36,650 nt of DNA. Origin: an uncultured Oscillospiraceae bacterium (lineage in GTDB: Bacteria; Bacillota; Clostridia; Oscillospirales; Oscillospiraceae). Positions 1 to 7,944 of the stretch are shown piece by piece. The DNA lies in assembly GCA_944387785.1 (NCBI GenBank), contig CALXGG010000009.1, forward strand, positions 1 through 36,650. The letters run 5' to 3'. The notes under the pieces are model-generated. The model was not told the DNA's origin. It was given only the letters and a program-made list of their open reading frames with translations, and ran no database searches. A program made the translations under genes and the position numbers. Position 1 is the stretch's first letter. Each line of letters opens with the position of its first letter.

Positions 1-1085
1 TTGTTGGTGATGGCCTTCTTGGTCTGGTTCTCGTAGCTGGTCTGGGTGGAGAAGTTGCTGCTGACCAGCACCAGGCAGTCCTCCACGTCCGCCCAGACGA
101 TCTTGCTCTCGTTCTTCTGGTACTTGCCGTTCTGCCGCAGCCAGGCGTCGATGGCCCCCACAAAGGCGGAGCGGGTGGCCTTCTCCGGGCTGCCCCCGTG
201 CTCCAGCCAGCTGGAGTTGTGGTAGTGCTCAATAATGGCCACCCGGTTGGAGAAGCAGAAGGCCGCCGAGAGCTTCACCTTGTACTCGTCCTTGTCGGCG
301 CGGTCCCGGCCCCGGCGCTCCGTCTCCCAGAACACCGGCGCGGTGAGGCTGTCCTCTCCCGAGAGCTCCTTCACATAGTCGGCGATGCCGTTCTCGTAGA
401 AAAACTCCTCGGTGTCGAACTTCCCCGGGGCCGTCTCGTTCCGGAACACAAAGGTGATGCCGGCGTTCACCACCGCCTGGCGCTTCATGACGGAGGTGAA
501 GTAATCGGCGGGGATGGCGATGTCGGTGAACACCTCCAGGTCGGGAAGCCACCGGGTGCGGGTACCGGTGCGCTTTTTCGCAAGGGGGGCCTTGGAGAGC
601 TCCTCCCCCTTTTTCCCCTTCACCTTGCCCTTTTCAAAGCGAAGGGAGTACTCATAGCCGTCCCGCCAGACGGTGACGTCCATCCAGGCGGAGGCGTACT
701 GGGTGGCGCAGGAGCCCAGGCCGTTGAGGCCCAGGGAGTACTCGTAGTTCTCCCCCTGGTTGTTGCCGTACTTGCCGCCGGCGTAGAGCTCGCAGAACAC
801 CAGCTCCCAGTTGTACCGCTTTTCCTTCTCGTTGTAGTCCACCGGGCAGCCCCGGCCCGCGTCCTCCACCTCCACGCTGTGGTCCAGGAAGCGGGTGACG
901 GTGATCTTTTTGCCGTGGCCCTCCCGGGCCTCGTCGATGGAGTTGGAGAGTATTTCAAATACGGCGTGCTCGCAGCCCTCCAGGCCGTCGGAGCCAAAAA
1001 TGACGCCGGGCCGTTTCCGGACCCGGTCGGCCCCCTTCAGGGCGCTGATGGACTCGTTGCCGTAGCTGGGTTTCTTGTCTGCCAT
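1..1085 (-). CDS. Divergent GyrB/ParE-like type II topoisomerase ATPase subunit (5' part only)
   Basis: This frame runs off the left edge, so only the first ~361 residues are present: the GHKL ATPase domain and part of the transducer domain. By family it is the B subunit of a second type II topoisomerase that would pair with a GyrA/ParC-like subunit outside the window. Visible motifs are NSIDEA near residues 48-53, DAGRGCPVD near 75-83 and LYAGGKYG near 100-107. They correspond to DNAIDEA, DNGRGIPVD and LHAGGKFG of the true GyrB at 30720. The lid segment is altered: GLNGLGSCATQ replaces GLHGVGASVVN. The ATG at 1085 follows an AGGAACC-type purine stretch. ParE is possible but the partner is not visible. 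Confident as a GyrB-family protein, unsure of the exact enzyme. Confidence 0.85.
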   Translation of the reverse strand, partial: MADKKPSYGNESISALKGADRVRKRPGVIFGSDGLEGCEHAVFEILSNSIDEAREGHGKKITVTRFLDHSVEVEDAGRGCPVDYNEKEKRYNWELVFCELYAGGKYGNNQGENYEYSLGLNGLGSCATQYASAWMDVTVWRDGYEYSLRFEKGKVKGKKGEELSKAPLAKKRTGTRTRWLPDLEVFTDIAIPADYFTSVMKRQAVVNAGITFVFRNETAPGKFDTEEFFYENGIADYVKELSGEDSLTAPVFWETERRGRDRADKDEYKVKLSAAFCFSNRVAIIEHYHNSSWLEHGGSPEKATRSAFVGAIDAWLRQNGKYQKNESKIVWADVEDCLVLVSSNFSTQTSYENQTKKAITN

Positions 1086-1124
1086 AGGTTCCTCCGCTGT
1101 GTAAAATCAGTCCGCAACAGTATT

Positions 1125-1153
1125 AGTTTACCAAATCCGGCGGGCGATGGCAA
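1125..1153 (-). promoter_or_regulatory. Sigma-A promoter of the GyrB-like gene
   Basis: On the minus strand the -35 is TTGCCA (1153-1148) and the -10 is TAAACT (1130-1125), with a 17-nt spacer and a TGG extended -10. It lies 40 nt upstream of the ATG at 1085. Read directly from sequence; no expression data. Confidence 0.55.
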
Positions 1154-1326
1154 CCCCCCGCCGGCCATTTCCCGCCGACGCCCCCGCCATTTCCCCCGGG
1201 CTTTACCTGCCTTTGACCCGGCTTTGACAAAAAACCAAAAAACTCCGAAAAAAGTGACCGGCGGCCCGGCGGGCCATAACCCGGTGGGAACCGGCGGAAG
1301 CTCCTGCCAGGACGAGGTTTTGCACA

Positions 1327-1347
1327 TTATCCACACAGTTTTCCACA
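1327..1347 (+). promoter_or_regulatory. Pair of DnaA-box-like sites outside oriC
   Basis: A perfect consensus box TTATCCACA (1327-1335) is followed by TTTTCCACA (1339-1347), in the same orientation and 12 bp start to start. Both sequences also occur in the oriC block at 26302-26459. They lie in the 522-bp intergenic region between the leftward topoisomerase gene and metG, which otherwise holds only the two promoters. Possible roles are DnaA titration or DnaA control of the flanking genes. Confidence 0.5.
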
Positions 1348-1517
1348 GGGTTATGTCAACCCCTGTGACCGGAAAAAGTGACGCCTCCCCCTCCCGGCGG
1401 CAGATCCCCGGCCCATTGCCGGTATCCCGGGCCCCGGCCCCGGCTGTGCGCCGGGAACGCCATGGCTGTCCCCTCTCCGCGGACGGCTCCCCGGGGGATT
1501 TTCTTCCCCCGGGGCAC

Positions 1518-1547
1518 TTGTAAAGTATTCCCGGGATGTGGTATACT
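1518..1547 (+). promoter_or_regulatory. metG promoter
   Basis: TTGTAA (1518-1523), an 18-nt spacer and TATACT (1542-1547), with TGG directly before the -10 (extended -10). It is about 60 nt upstream of the metG ATG. No T-box or S-box leader was recognised in the short leader. Confidence 0.6.
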
Positions 1548-1607
1548 ATATTTTACGTTTGATCGCCGATCACGTCCCCCATCCGGGACTTACAGGAGGT
1601 TTTCCCT

Positions 1608-3653
1608 ATGGAGAACAAGAGATATTATATCACCACCCCCATCTACTATCCCTCGGACAAGCTCCACATCGGCCACACTTACTGCACCGTGGCTACCGAC
1701 GCCCTGGCCCGCTACAAGCGCCTCCAGGGCTATGACGTCATGTTCCTCACCGGCACCGACGAGCACGGCCAGAAGATCGAGGACAAGGCCCGGGAGGCCG
1801 GCGTCACCCCCCAGGAATATGTGGACGCCATCGTGGACGGCCAGGGGGGCGTCCGGGACCTGTGGAAGCTGATGGACATTTCCAACGACCGCTTCATCCG
1901 CACCACCGACGGCTACCATGTCTCCGCCATCCAGAAGATCTTCAAGAAGATGTACGACAACGGGGACATCTACAAGGGCACCTACAAGGGCAAGTACTGC
2001 AAGCCCTGCGAGAGCTTCTGGACCGAAAGCCAGCTCAAGGACGGCAAGTGCCCCGACTGCGGCCGGGAGGTCCAGGACGCGGAGGAGGAGGCCTACTTCT
2101 TCCGCCTCTCCCAATACGCCGACAAGATCCAGGATCTCCTGGAGAACACCGACTTCCTGGAGCCCCGGAGCCGGGTCAACGAGATGGTGAACAACTTCAT
2201 CAAGCCGGGCCTGGAGGACCTGTGCGTGTCCCGCACCAGCTTTACCTGGGGCGTGCCTGTGGACTTTGACCCGGGCCACGTGGTCTACGTGTGGATCGAC
2301 GCCCTCTCCAACTATATCACCGCCCTGGGCTACGACAACGACCAGTATGACGACTTCGGCAGGTTCTGGCCCGCCGACGTCCACATCGTGGGCAAGGAGA
2401 TCGTCCGCTTCCACTCCATCATCTGGCCCGCCATGCTCATGAGCCTGGGTCTGCCCCTGCCCAAGAAGGTGTTCGGCCACGGCTGGCTGCTGCTGGACGG
2501 CGGCAAGATGTCCAAGTCCAAGGGCAACGTGGTGGACCCCTACATTCTGGCGGAGATGTTCGGGGTGGACGCCCTGCGGTTCTTCCTCATGCGGACCTTC
2601 CCCTTCGGCTCCGACGGCAACTTCTCCAACGAGCTGCTGATCCAGACCATCAACACTGACCTTGCCAACGACCTGGGCAACCTGGTATCCCGCACCACCG
2701 CCATGGTGGGCAAGTACTTCGGCGGGCTGCTGCCGGCGGGCTGCGGCGCCAGTCAGGACGAGGGGCAGCTGGCTGCCGCCTGCGCCCGCGCCGACGGTCC
2801 CGTCCCCTTCCTCACCGCCCAGGAGCCGGAGAAATTTGACGCCGAGCTCATCACCCTGGCCGCCGGCCTCCGGGACAAGTACCAGGCGGACATGGACGCC
2901 TACGCCCCCCACAAGGCCCTGGAGGAGGTCTTTGCCGTGATCCAGCGGGCCAACAAGTATATCGACGAGAACGCCCCCTGGGCCCTGGCCAAGGACATGG
3001 AGGCCAACGGCGGCCGCCTGGCCCACGTCCTCTATAACCTGCTGGAGGCCACCCGGATCTGCGCCATTTTGCTGATCCCCTTCATGCCCGGCAGCATGGA
3101 CAAGCTCTTCGCCCAGATCGGGGCGGAGGCGGCCGTCCGCACCTGGGACAGCGCCGCCGCCTGGGGCAGCCTCAGCGACAGCGCCGCTCCCGCCAAGGGG
3201 GAGAACCTGTTCCCCCGCATCGACGTGGACAAGGCCCTGGAGGAGCTGGAGCGGCGGGAGGCCGAGGCCAAAAAGGCCGCCCTGCCCGACGTGGAGGTGG
3301 AGCCCCAGCTCACCGAGCAGGTGGATTTCGACACCTTCTGCAAGAGCGACTTCCGGGCGGTGAAGGTAAAGGCCTGCGAGAACGTGAAAAAGAGCAGCAA
3401 GCTGCTGAAGTTCACCCTGGACGACGGCACCGGCACCGACCGCCAGATTTTGTCCGGTATCGCCATGTACTACAAGCCCCAGGAGCTGGTGGGCAAGACC
3501 CTGGTGGCCATCGTGAACCTGCCCCCCCGGAAGATGATGGGCCAGGAGAGCTGCGGCATGCTGATCTCCGCCGTCCACAAGGAGAAGGGGGAGGAGAAGC
3601 TCCACCTCATCATGGTGGACGACGCCATCCCCGCCGGTGCCAAGCTCTGCTGA
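1608..3653 (+). CDS. metG: Methionyl-tRNA synthetase
   Basis: Charges tRNA(Met) with methionine in the cytoplasm. It is a class I synthetase of 681 residues. The HIGH motif is LHIGH (residues 19-23) and the KMSKS loop is at 300-304. A zinc knuckle has paired cysteines C131/C134 and C148/C151. A C-terminal EMAP/Arc1p-like tRNA-binding domain begins near residue 572 (VDFDTFCKSDF, with NLPPRKMMG later). Length fits the long, dimeric bacterial MetRS type carrying this extension. The ATG follows AGGAGG with 7-nt spacing. In many Firmicutes tatD follows metG directly; here an 835-bp gap with repeat element A separates them. Confidence 0.98.
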   Translation: MENKRYYITTPIYYPSDKLHIGHTYCTVATDALARYKRLQGYDVMFLTGTDEHGQKIEDKAREAGVTPQEYVDAIVDGQGGVRDLWKLMDISNDRFIRTTDGYHVSAIQKIFKKMYDNGDIYKGTYKGKYCKPCESFWTESQLKDGKCPDCGREVQDAEEEAYFFRLSQYADKIQDLLENTDFLEPRSRVNEMVNNFIKPGLEDLCVSRTSFTWGVPVDFDPGHVVYVWIDALSNYITALGYDNDQYDDFGRFWPADVHIVGKEIVRFHSIIWPAMLMSLGLPLPKKVFGHGWLLLDGGKMSKSKGNVVDPYILAEMFGVDALRFFLMRTFPFGSDGNFSNELLIQTINTDLANDLGNLVSRTTAMVGKYFGGLLPAGCGASQDEGQLAAACARADGPVPFLTAQEPEKFDAELITLAAGLRDKYQADMDAYAPHKALEEVFAVIQRANKYIDENAPWALAKDMEANGGRLAHVLYNLLEATRICAILLIPFMPGSMDKLFAQIGAEAAVRTWDSAAAWGSLSDSAAPAKGENLFPRIDVDKALEELERREAEAKKAALPDVEVEPQLTEQVDFDTFCKSDFRAVKVKACENVKKSSKLLKFTLDDGTGTDRQILSGIAMYYKPQELVGKTLVAIVNLPPRKMMGQESCGMLISAVHKEKGEEKLHLIMVDDAIPAGAKLC

Positions 3654-3667
3654 GAGCGTTTTTGATG

Positions 3668-3701
3668 CGGGGCCGGTCCTCCGGGGCCGGCCCCGTTTTT
3701 T
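3668..3701 (+). terminator. metG terminator
   Basis: GGGGCCGG (3669-3676) pairs with CCGGCCCC (3687-3694), closed by one more C-G pair and followed by six T (3696-3701). It lies 15 nt after the metG stop. Classic intrinsic terminator. Confidence 0.85.
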
Positions 3702-3853
3702 GGCGGGGGCAGCGCCCCAAACTCCGGGTGCGTCCGAAGCCAGCCGCTTCGGAACTTGGCTCCCGGGCCTCCCCAGCCCGGACCCCAGGGTTTGATGCAT
3801 CCGAATGGGCCGGAAGCGGCCCTCTGCCTTGTGGGTTCCCGCACCCACGGGCG

Positions 3854-4350
3854 GGGTACTTTTTGCTCGTGCAAAAAGTACCCAAAAACACGCCAAAACC
3901 AAGGTTTTGGATTCCTTTGTCTAATCGGTGTCGATCGGATTTGATGCTGCGCAGCCACTGAAGCTACCAGATCCTTCGGGGATCCGATCTGTACCGGGTT
4001 TCTCGTCGATGCTTCGGCCGTTGGCCCTGTTAAAGGGACAGGCGAATCTGGGGTTCTGTGTCGAGCTGCCTGCTGCTATTGGGAACAGACTGTCTCCCGA
4101 CAGCGAAAACCTGCAAAATCTTCCAGCCCGAGGGGCGGCCCCGCCGCAAAAGAAAAAGAAACTGCCCTCAGCACGAGGGCCGTCAGGCGAAGTCAGATAC
4201 CCGCCTCGCCGGTTACGAGGGAGCCGGAGGCCCAAAGGAGATTCAGCGGCAGCCGGGCCGCAAATCACTTCCAGACCGATTAGACAAAAAGGGGGTCTGG
4301 GGTCTCCCCAGCGCGCTTTTGCCTACTTTTCCCGCGTGGGAAAAGTAGGC
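3854..4350 (+). repeat. Hairpin-capped interspersed element, copy A
   Basis: Full-length 497-bp copy. Left end: outer hairpin 3854-3883 (13-bp stem GGGTACTTTTTGC, loop TCGT), 9-nt linker, inner hairpin CCAAAACC/GGTTTTGG (3893-3910), box A CCTTTGTCTAATCGG (3914-3928), box B GCAGCCACTGAA (3951-3962). Right end is the inverted mirror: box B' near 4241-4252, box A' 4276-4290, inner hairpin CTGGGG/CCCCAG (4297-4311), 9-nt linker, outer hairpin 4321-4350 (GCCTACTTTTCCC, loop GCGT). The core holds a conserved block at 3968-4040 and another at about 4168-4250. No convincing gene lies inside; open frames there are not supported by start sites. It fills most of the metG-tatD gap. Confidence 0.85.
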
Positions 4351-4417
4351 CCGCGGAGCGCCCCAGCCCGAAGGGCTGAAAAGGAGATTCAGAGGAACCA
4401 TCCTCTGAAAAGAAGCT

Positions 4418-4467
4418 CCCCGCCGGTGGGTTCCGGCGGCAGAATCCCCCCGCCGGTGGGTTCCGGC
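4418..4467 (+). repeat. Short tandem repeat before tatD
   Basis: CCGCCGGTGGGTTCCGGC occurs twice, 32 bp apart (4418-4435 and 4450-4467), immediately upstream of the tatD ribosome-binding site. A fragment resembling the repeat-family block (CAGCCCGAAGGGCTGAAA then GGAGATTCAG, about 4363-4392) lies just before it. Function unknown. Confidence 0.6.
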
Positions 4468-4488
4468 AAAAAAGAAAGGAGCCCCGCC

Positions 4489-5256
4489 ATGCTGCTCTTC
4501 GACACACACGCCCACTACGACGACGCCCAATTCGACCCGGACCGGGAGGAGCTGCTGGCCGCCCTGCCGGAAAACGGCGTGGGCCTGGTGGTGAACCCCG
4601 GCTGCGATATCCCCACCTCCCAAAAGGCCCTGGCCCTGGCGGAGCGGTTCCCCCATGTCTACGCCGCCGTGGGCTACCACCCGGAAAACTGCGGGCCCTA
4701 TGTACCGGAGGACCTGGATACCCTCCGGCAGCTGGCCGCCCACCCCAAGGCGGTGGCCATCGGGGAGATCGGCCTGGACTACTACTGGGAGGAAAATCCC
4801 CCCCGGGACTTCCAGCAGCAGGTGTTCCGCGCCCAGCTGCGGCTGGCGGAGGAGCTGGAGCTGCCGGTGATCGTCCACGACCGGGAGGCCCACGGCGACA
4901 GCCTCTCCCTCATCCGGGAATTCCCCAACCTCCGGGGGGTGTTCCACTGCTTCTCCGGCAGCGCGGAGATGGCAAGGGAGCTGGTGAAGCTGGGATGGAT
5001 GGTGTCCTTCACCGGGGTCCTCACCTACAAGAACGCCCGGAAGGCCCTGGAGGCCGCCGCCGCGGTGCCCCTGGAGCACCTGATGATCGAGACCGACAGC
5101 CCCTACATGGCGCCGGTGCCCCGCCGGGGCCAGCGCAACGACTCCCGGAACGTGGCCTTCATCTGCCAGAAGCTGGCGGAGGTGAAGGGCGTGTCTCCCG
5201 AGGACTGCGCCCACATCACCATGGAAAACGGGAAGCGGTTCTTCCGTATCCCCTGA
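4489..5256 (+). CDS. tatD: TatD family metal-dependent deoxyribonuclease
   Basis: A 255-residue TIM-barrel amidohydrolase-superfamily enzyme; family members are 3'-5' DNases/RNases acting in DNA repair and nucleic-acid turnover. Metal ligands are visible: H7 and H9 (DTHAH), E93 (GEIGLDYY), H130 (IVHDRE), H153 (FHCFSG) and D203 (ETDSPY). Length is the family norm. The ATG at 4489 was chosen because AAAGGAG precedes it and the TatD N-terminus MLLFDTHAHY begins there; the frame stays open upstream through repeat element A, but that stretch is not coding. It ends at a strong terminator shared with the convergent tetR-type gene. Confidence 0.95.
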   Translation: MLLFDTHAHYDDAQFDPDREELLAALPENGVGLVVNPGCDIPTSQKALALAERFPHVYAAVGYHPENCGPYVPEDLDTLRQLAAHPKAVAIGEIGLDYYWEENPPRDFQQQVFRAQLRLAEELELPVIVHDREAHGDSLSLIREFPNLRGVFHCFSGSAEMARELVKLGWMVSFTGVLTYKNARKALEAAAAVPLEHLMIETDSPYMAPVPRRGQRNDSRNVAFICQKLAEVKGVSPEDCAHITMENGKRFFRIP

Positions 5257-5294
5257 GAGGCCCCTTTGGGCCTATCCCGCCCCCACGCAAGATA

Positions 5295-5330
5295 GGGAGG
5301 CCGCCGGATCCCCGGCGGCCTCCCTGTTTT
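5295..5330 (+). terminator. tatD terminator
   Basis: A perfect 13-bp stem GGGAGGCCGCCGG / CCGGCGGCCTCCC with ATCC loop (5295-5324), followed by TGTTTT. It sits between convergent genes and may stop transcription from both sides. Confidence 0.85.
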
Positions 5331-5340
5331 CCTCCTCTGC

Positions 5341-5916
5341 CTACCCCTTCTCCGTCTCCAGGAAGCCTACCCCTCGGAGCATGATGCCCTCGGCGGCGGC
5401 GGCGATCTCCTCCGCCGGGGTGGTCATGCCCTCCGAAAGCCACCGCTCCAGCAGCCCGATGCACCCGGCGCTGACGAAGGCGTAGAAGTAGTCCAGCTGC
5501 CGCTGGCTGGCCCCGGCGAAGTACCGGGTGTAGCCCGCCAGGTAGGAGGCCCGGGCCCCCTCCAGCAGGCGGCGGACGAAGCCCCGGTCCCCGCAGGGCC
5601 CCAGGACCACCGTGCACACGTCGGCGTTGTCCCGGAGGCAGCGGAAGATCCCCTCCGTCACCTCCAGGGGGGAGGGGGCGTTCTCCAGCAGCGGGGCCAG
5701 GGCCCGCTGGAGGTCCTCCACCAGCTCCTCCTCCAGCTGCCGCCGCAGGTCGTAGAGGTCCTGGTAGTGGCTGTAAAAGGTCCCCCGGTTGATCCCCGCC
5801 GCCGCGCACAGCTCCTTCACCGAGATGCTCTCGATGGGCTTCTCCTTCAGCAGGTCCGTGAAGGCCCGGCGGAGCAGCATCCGGGTCACCCGGGCCCTGT
5901 GGTCCAGCTTTTCCAT
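5341..5916 (-). CDS. TetR/AcrR family transcriptional regulator
   Basis: 191 residues with the N-terminal TetR three-helix DNA-binding domain (helix-turn-helix around residues 33-52, VKELCAAAGINRGTFYSHY) and a ligand/dimer domain of the TetR_C type seen in DhaS-like clostridial regulators. ATG at 5916 has a GGAGGTGCGCC ribosome-binding site. It is divergent from the SDR gene at 6102 with a 185-bp shared control region. Regulation of that gene is an inference from layout; the ligand is unknown. Confidence 0.92.
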   Translation of the reverse strand: MEKLDHRARVTRMLLRRAFTDLLKEKPIESISVKELCAAAGINRGTFYSHYQDLYDLRRQLEEELVEDLQRALAPLLENAPSPLEVTEGIFRCLRDNADVCTVVLGPCGDRGFVRRLLEGARASYLAGYTRYFAGASQRQLDYFYAFVSAGCIGLLERWLSEGMTTPAEEIAAAAEGIMLRGVGFLETEKG

Positions 5917-6019
5917 GGCGCACCTCCTGAAAATGTAAACTTTCCGTTACCATCCCGGCTTTTTCAACACTCGTTGGGCGGATCGTTGATAAACAGGACA
6001 GGGCCGGGAAATGTGTCCC

Positions 6020-6055
6020 TTGCCGGCCCCTCCGTCTTTGAGTATACTACACTCA
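6020..6055 (+). promoter_or_regulatory. SDR gene promoter with overlapping palindrome
   Basis: TTGCCG (6020-6025), 17-nt spacer, TATACT (6043-6048). An inverted repeat TGAGT-N7-ACTCA (6039-6055) overlaps the -10, where a TetR-type dimer could block RNA polymerase. Candidate operator for the divergent TetR regulator (inference). Confidence 0.5.
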
Positions 6056-6101
6056 GAGAAGTAAAACAACACGCTGTTCAATAACACGAGGAGGCGACGG
6101 C

Positions 6102-7109
6102 ATGGAACGGCTGTTTATCATCACCGGGGCCGACGGCCACCTGGGGGGGACCCTGGTGCGCCTGCTCCGCCGGCGGAAGGCCAGCGTCCGGGGCCTGGTG
6201 CTGCCGGGCCATATGCCCCCCGCCGGGGACGGCGTGGCCTATTTCCAGGGGGACGTCCGGGACCGGGAGAGCCTGCGGCCCCTCTTTGCGGACATCCCCG
6301 CCGGCACGGCGGTGTACCTGATCCACACCGCCGGCATCGTGGACATCTCCGGGGAGGTGCTGCCCCTGGTCCGGGCCGTCAACGTGGACGGCACCAAAAA
6401 CATCCTGGCCCTCTGCCGGGAGTACGCCGTGGAGCGGCTGGTATACGTCAGCTCCGTCCACGCCATCCCCGAGGGGGACAAGGCCCAGGTGCTCCACGAG
6501 ATCCGCCGCTTCGATCCCGACGCGGTGGTGGGGGGCTACGCCAAAACCAAGGCGGAGGCCACCCAGGCGGTGCTGGACGCGGCGGCGGAGGGCCTGGACG
6601 CGGTGGTGGTCCACCCCTCCGGCATCCTGGGCCCCTACGACCGCACCGGCAACCACATGGTGCAGCTGGTCAGCGACTACCTCCAGGGGAAGCTGCCCGC
6701 CTGCGTCACCGGGGGCTACGACTTCGTGGACGTGCGGGACGTGGCCCTGGGGTGCCTGCTGGCGGCGGAGAAGGGGAGGGCGGGGGAGTGCTACATCCTC
6801 TCCAACCGGCACTACGAGATCCGGGAGCTGCTGGGGATCCTCCGCTCGGTGGCGGGAGGCCGGCGGCTGCCGGTGCTGCCCATGTGGATGGCCCGGGCGG
6901 CGGCGCCGGGGCTCCAGTGGGTGGCCCGGCTGCGCAAGCAGCGGCCCCTCTACACCAAGTACTCCCTCTACACCCTCCGCAGCAACGACAAGTTCTCCCA
7001 CGACAAGGCCACCGCCGAGCTGGGCTACCGGCCCCGGGACCTGGTGCAGACCCTCCGGGACACCGCCGCCTGGCTCCGGAGGAAGGAGACCCCCGCCGAC
7101 GGCAGCTAA
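6102..7109 (+). CDS. NAD(P)-dependent epimerase/dehydratase-type oxidoreductase (extended SDR)
   Basis: 335-residue extended short-chain dehydrogenase/reductase. The Rossmann glycine motif is TGADGHLG (residues 8-15) and the catalytic YAKTK (Y146, K150) fits YxxxK. VSSVHA supplies the serine region. By family it resembles dihydroflavonol-4-reductase/3-beta-hydroxysteroid dehydrogenase-like enzymes of gut Clostridia, but the substrate cannot be read from sequence. GAGGAGG lies 8 nt before ATG. It is monocistronic, divergent from the TetR gene and followed by a hairpin terminator, so TetR-controlled response to a small molecule is a reasonable inference. Confidence 0.9.
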   Translation: MERLFIITGADGHLGGTLVRLLRRRKASVRGLVLPGHMPPAGDGVAYFQGDVRDRESLRPLFADIPAGTAVYLIHTAGIVDISGEVLPLVRAVNVDGTKNILALCREYAVERLVYVSSVHAIPEGDKAQVLHEIRRFDPDAVVGGYAKTKAEATQAVLDAAAEGLDAVVVHPSGILGPYDRTGNHMVQLVSDYLQGKLPACVTGGYDFVDVRDVALGCLLAAEKGRAGECYILSNRHYEIRELLGILRSVAGGRRLPVLPMWMARAAAPGLQWVARLRKQRPLYTKYSLYTLRSNDKFSHDKATAELGYRPRDLVQTLRDTAAWLRRKETPADGS

Positions 7110-7180
7110 CGGGGCCCCGCCCGGGCCCTGTTCCCGCCGCCCGGAAGAGACGGGGCCACGCCCGGGGGGAAAAAGGCCAT

Positions 7181-7217
7181 AAACGGGAGGCCCGGCATCA
7201 CGCCGGGTCTCCCGTTT
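7181..7217. terminator. Bidirectional terminator between SDR and ECF genes
   Basis: AAACGGGAGGCCCGGC (7181-7196), ATCA loop, then the complementary GCCGGGTCTCCCGTTT arm with one mismatch. Pyrimidine-rich tail TCTCCTCTT on the plus side and A/T-flanked on the other. The genes converge here. Confidence 0.7.
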
Positions 7218-7226
7218 CTCCTCTTA

Positions 7227-7817
7227 TCAGACCAGCAGCTTGTCCATGTGGGCGCTGCGCAGGGCCCGCATGACGGCCACCCCCAGGATGGGGGCCCCCA
7301 CCATGGCCACCGCGCCGTTGAAGAGGGTGGCGGGCAGCTTGGACAGCACCAGCAGCCAGCACTGGTCCGCCCCGGGCAGCCCCTGGAGGAACATGCCGTT
7401 ATAGAAAAATACCTTCACGGAGTAGACCGCCATATAGCCCACGGCGGCGCAGGCGGTGGCCAGGAGCTGGGGGCCGTACTTGTCCCTGGCACTGCGGAAC
7501 ACATAGTACAGGATCACACCGGCCACCAGGCCGTACATGCCCTTGGTGCAGAAGGTGATGGGGGCCTCCACGATGTACTCCGGGTCCAGCATATCGAAGA
7601 TGGCGGAGCCCAGGCCCGCCGCCAGGCCCCCCCACCAGGGACCCAGCAGCAGCCCCGACAGGGCGCAGAGGATGTTGGCCAGGGTGAAGGCGGTGGTGCC
7701 CCCCAGGCTCACCGGGACCTTCACCCGGATGTAGTTCCCCACGAATACCAGCGCGGCCATCATGGCGGCCACGCACAATTTCACGATCAGCTTGCTCTCC
7801 CTGCTCTGACGGGTCAT
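7227..7817 (-). CDS. ECF transporter S component (candidate vitamin B6-type uptake subunit)
   Basis: 196-residue integral membrane protein with about five or six hydrophobic helices. The pattern TLANILCALSGLLLGPW and the following GLGSAIFDM segment are typical of substrate-binding S subunits of energy-coupling factor transporters (PF07155-like). Such subunits dock with a shared EcfA/A'/T module encoded elsewhere. The ATG at 7817 is preceded by GAGGAGGT at good spacing; an ATG 7 nt upstream is in another frame. It is divergent from a MocR regulator that binds PLP by family, so a pyridoxine-type substrate is plausible but not proven. Riboflavin or another vitamin is the alternative. Confidence 0.88.
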   Translation of the reverse strand: MTRQSRESKLIVKLCVAAMMAALVFVGNYIRVKVPVSLGGTTAFTLANILCALSGLLLGPWWGGLAAGLGSAIFDMLDPEYIVEAPITFCTKGMYGLVAGVILYYVFRSARDKYGPQLLATACAAVGYMAVYSVKVFFYNGMFLQGLPGADQCWLLVLSKLPATLFNGAVAMVGAPILGVAVMRALRSAHMDKLLV

Positions 7818-7867
7818 ACCGCATACCTCCTCGGGCCGTCCCCTTGACGGCCCTGTTTTCTACTGCT

Positions 7868-7931
7868 ATTATACAGATATCTGGTTCTGTTGAAACACCC
7901 AGAATAGAGATATTTTATGGGTTCAGTTGAA
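7868..7931. promoter_or_regulatory. ECF/MocR divergent control region with direct repeats
   Basis: Minus-strand -10 TATAAT (7873-7868) serves the ECF gene. A perfect palindrome CAGATATCTG (7874-7883) adjoins it. Two direct repeats GGTTCTGTTGAA (7883-7894) and GGTTCAGTTGAA (7920-7931) match at 11 of 12 bases, start to start 37 bp. Paired direct repeats are characteristic of MocR-type binding sites, so these are candidate operators controlling both genes. Confidence 0.5.
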
Positions 7932-7944
7932 GGAGGGCGGCTAT

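Noticed and set aside
198..1523. 441-codon plus-strand frame across the GyrB-like gene
   Set aside because: Overlaps the well-supported minus-strand topoisomerase frame and both promoters.
1524..1607. T-box or SAM riboswitch leader before metG
   Set aside because: The leader after the promoter is only about 50 nt and has no T-box bulge, anti-terminator or S-box motif.
1590..3902. 770-codon minus-strand frame opposite metG
   Set aside because: Antisense shadow of a clearly recognisable metG; low-complexity Gly/Leu/Val-rich product and no ribosome-binding site.
4200..4260. tRNA-like gene in the conserved core (GGTTACGAGG)
   Set aside because: No acceptor stem, anticodon arm or T-arm consensus could be built around it.
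4058..4348. 96-codon frame inside element A
   Set aside because: No ribosome-binding site, and the reading frame is not maintained between element copies; best explained as repeat DNA.
3850..4354. Target-site duplications around element A
   Set aside because: Bases just outside the two outer hairpins do not match, so no duplication can be claimed from this copy.
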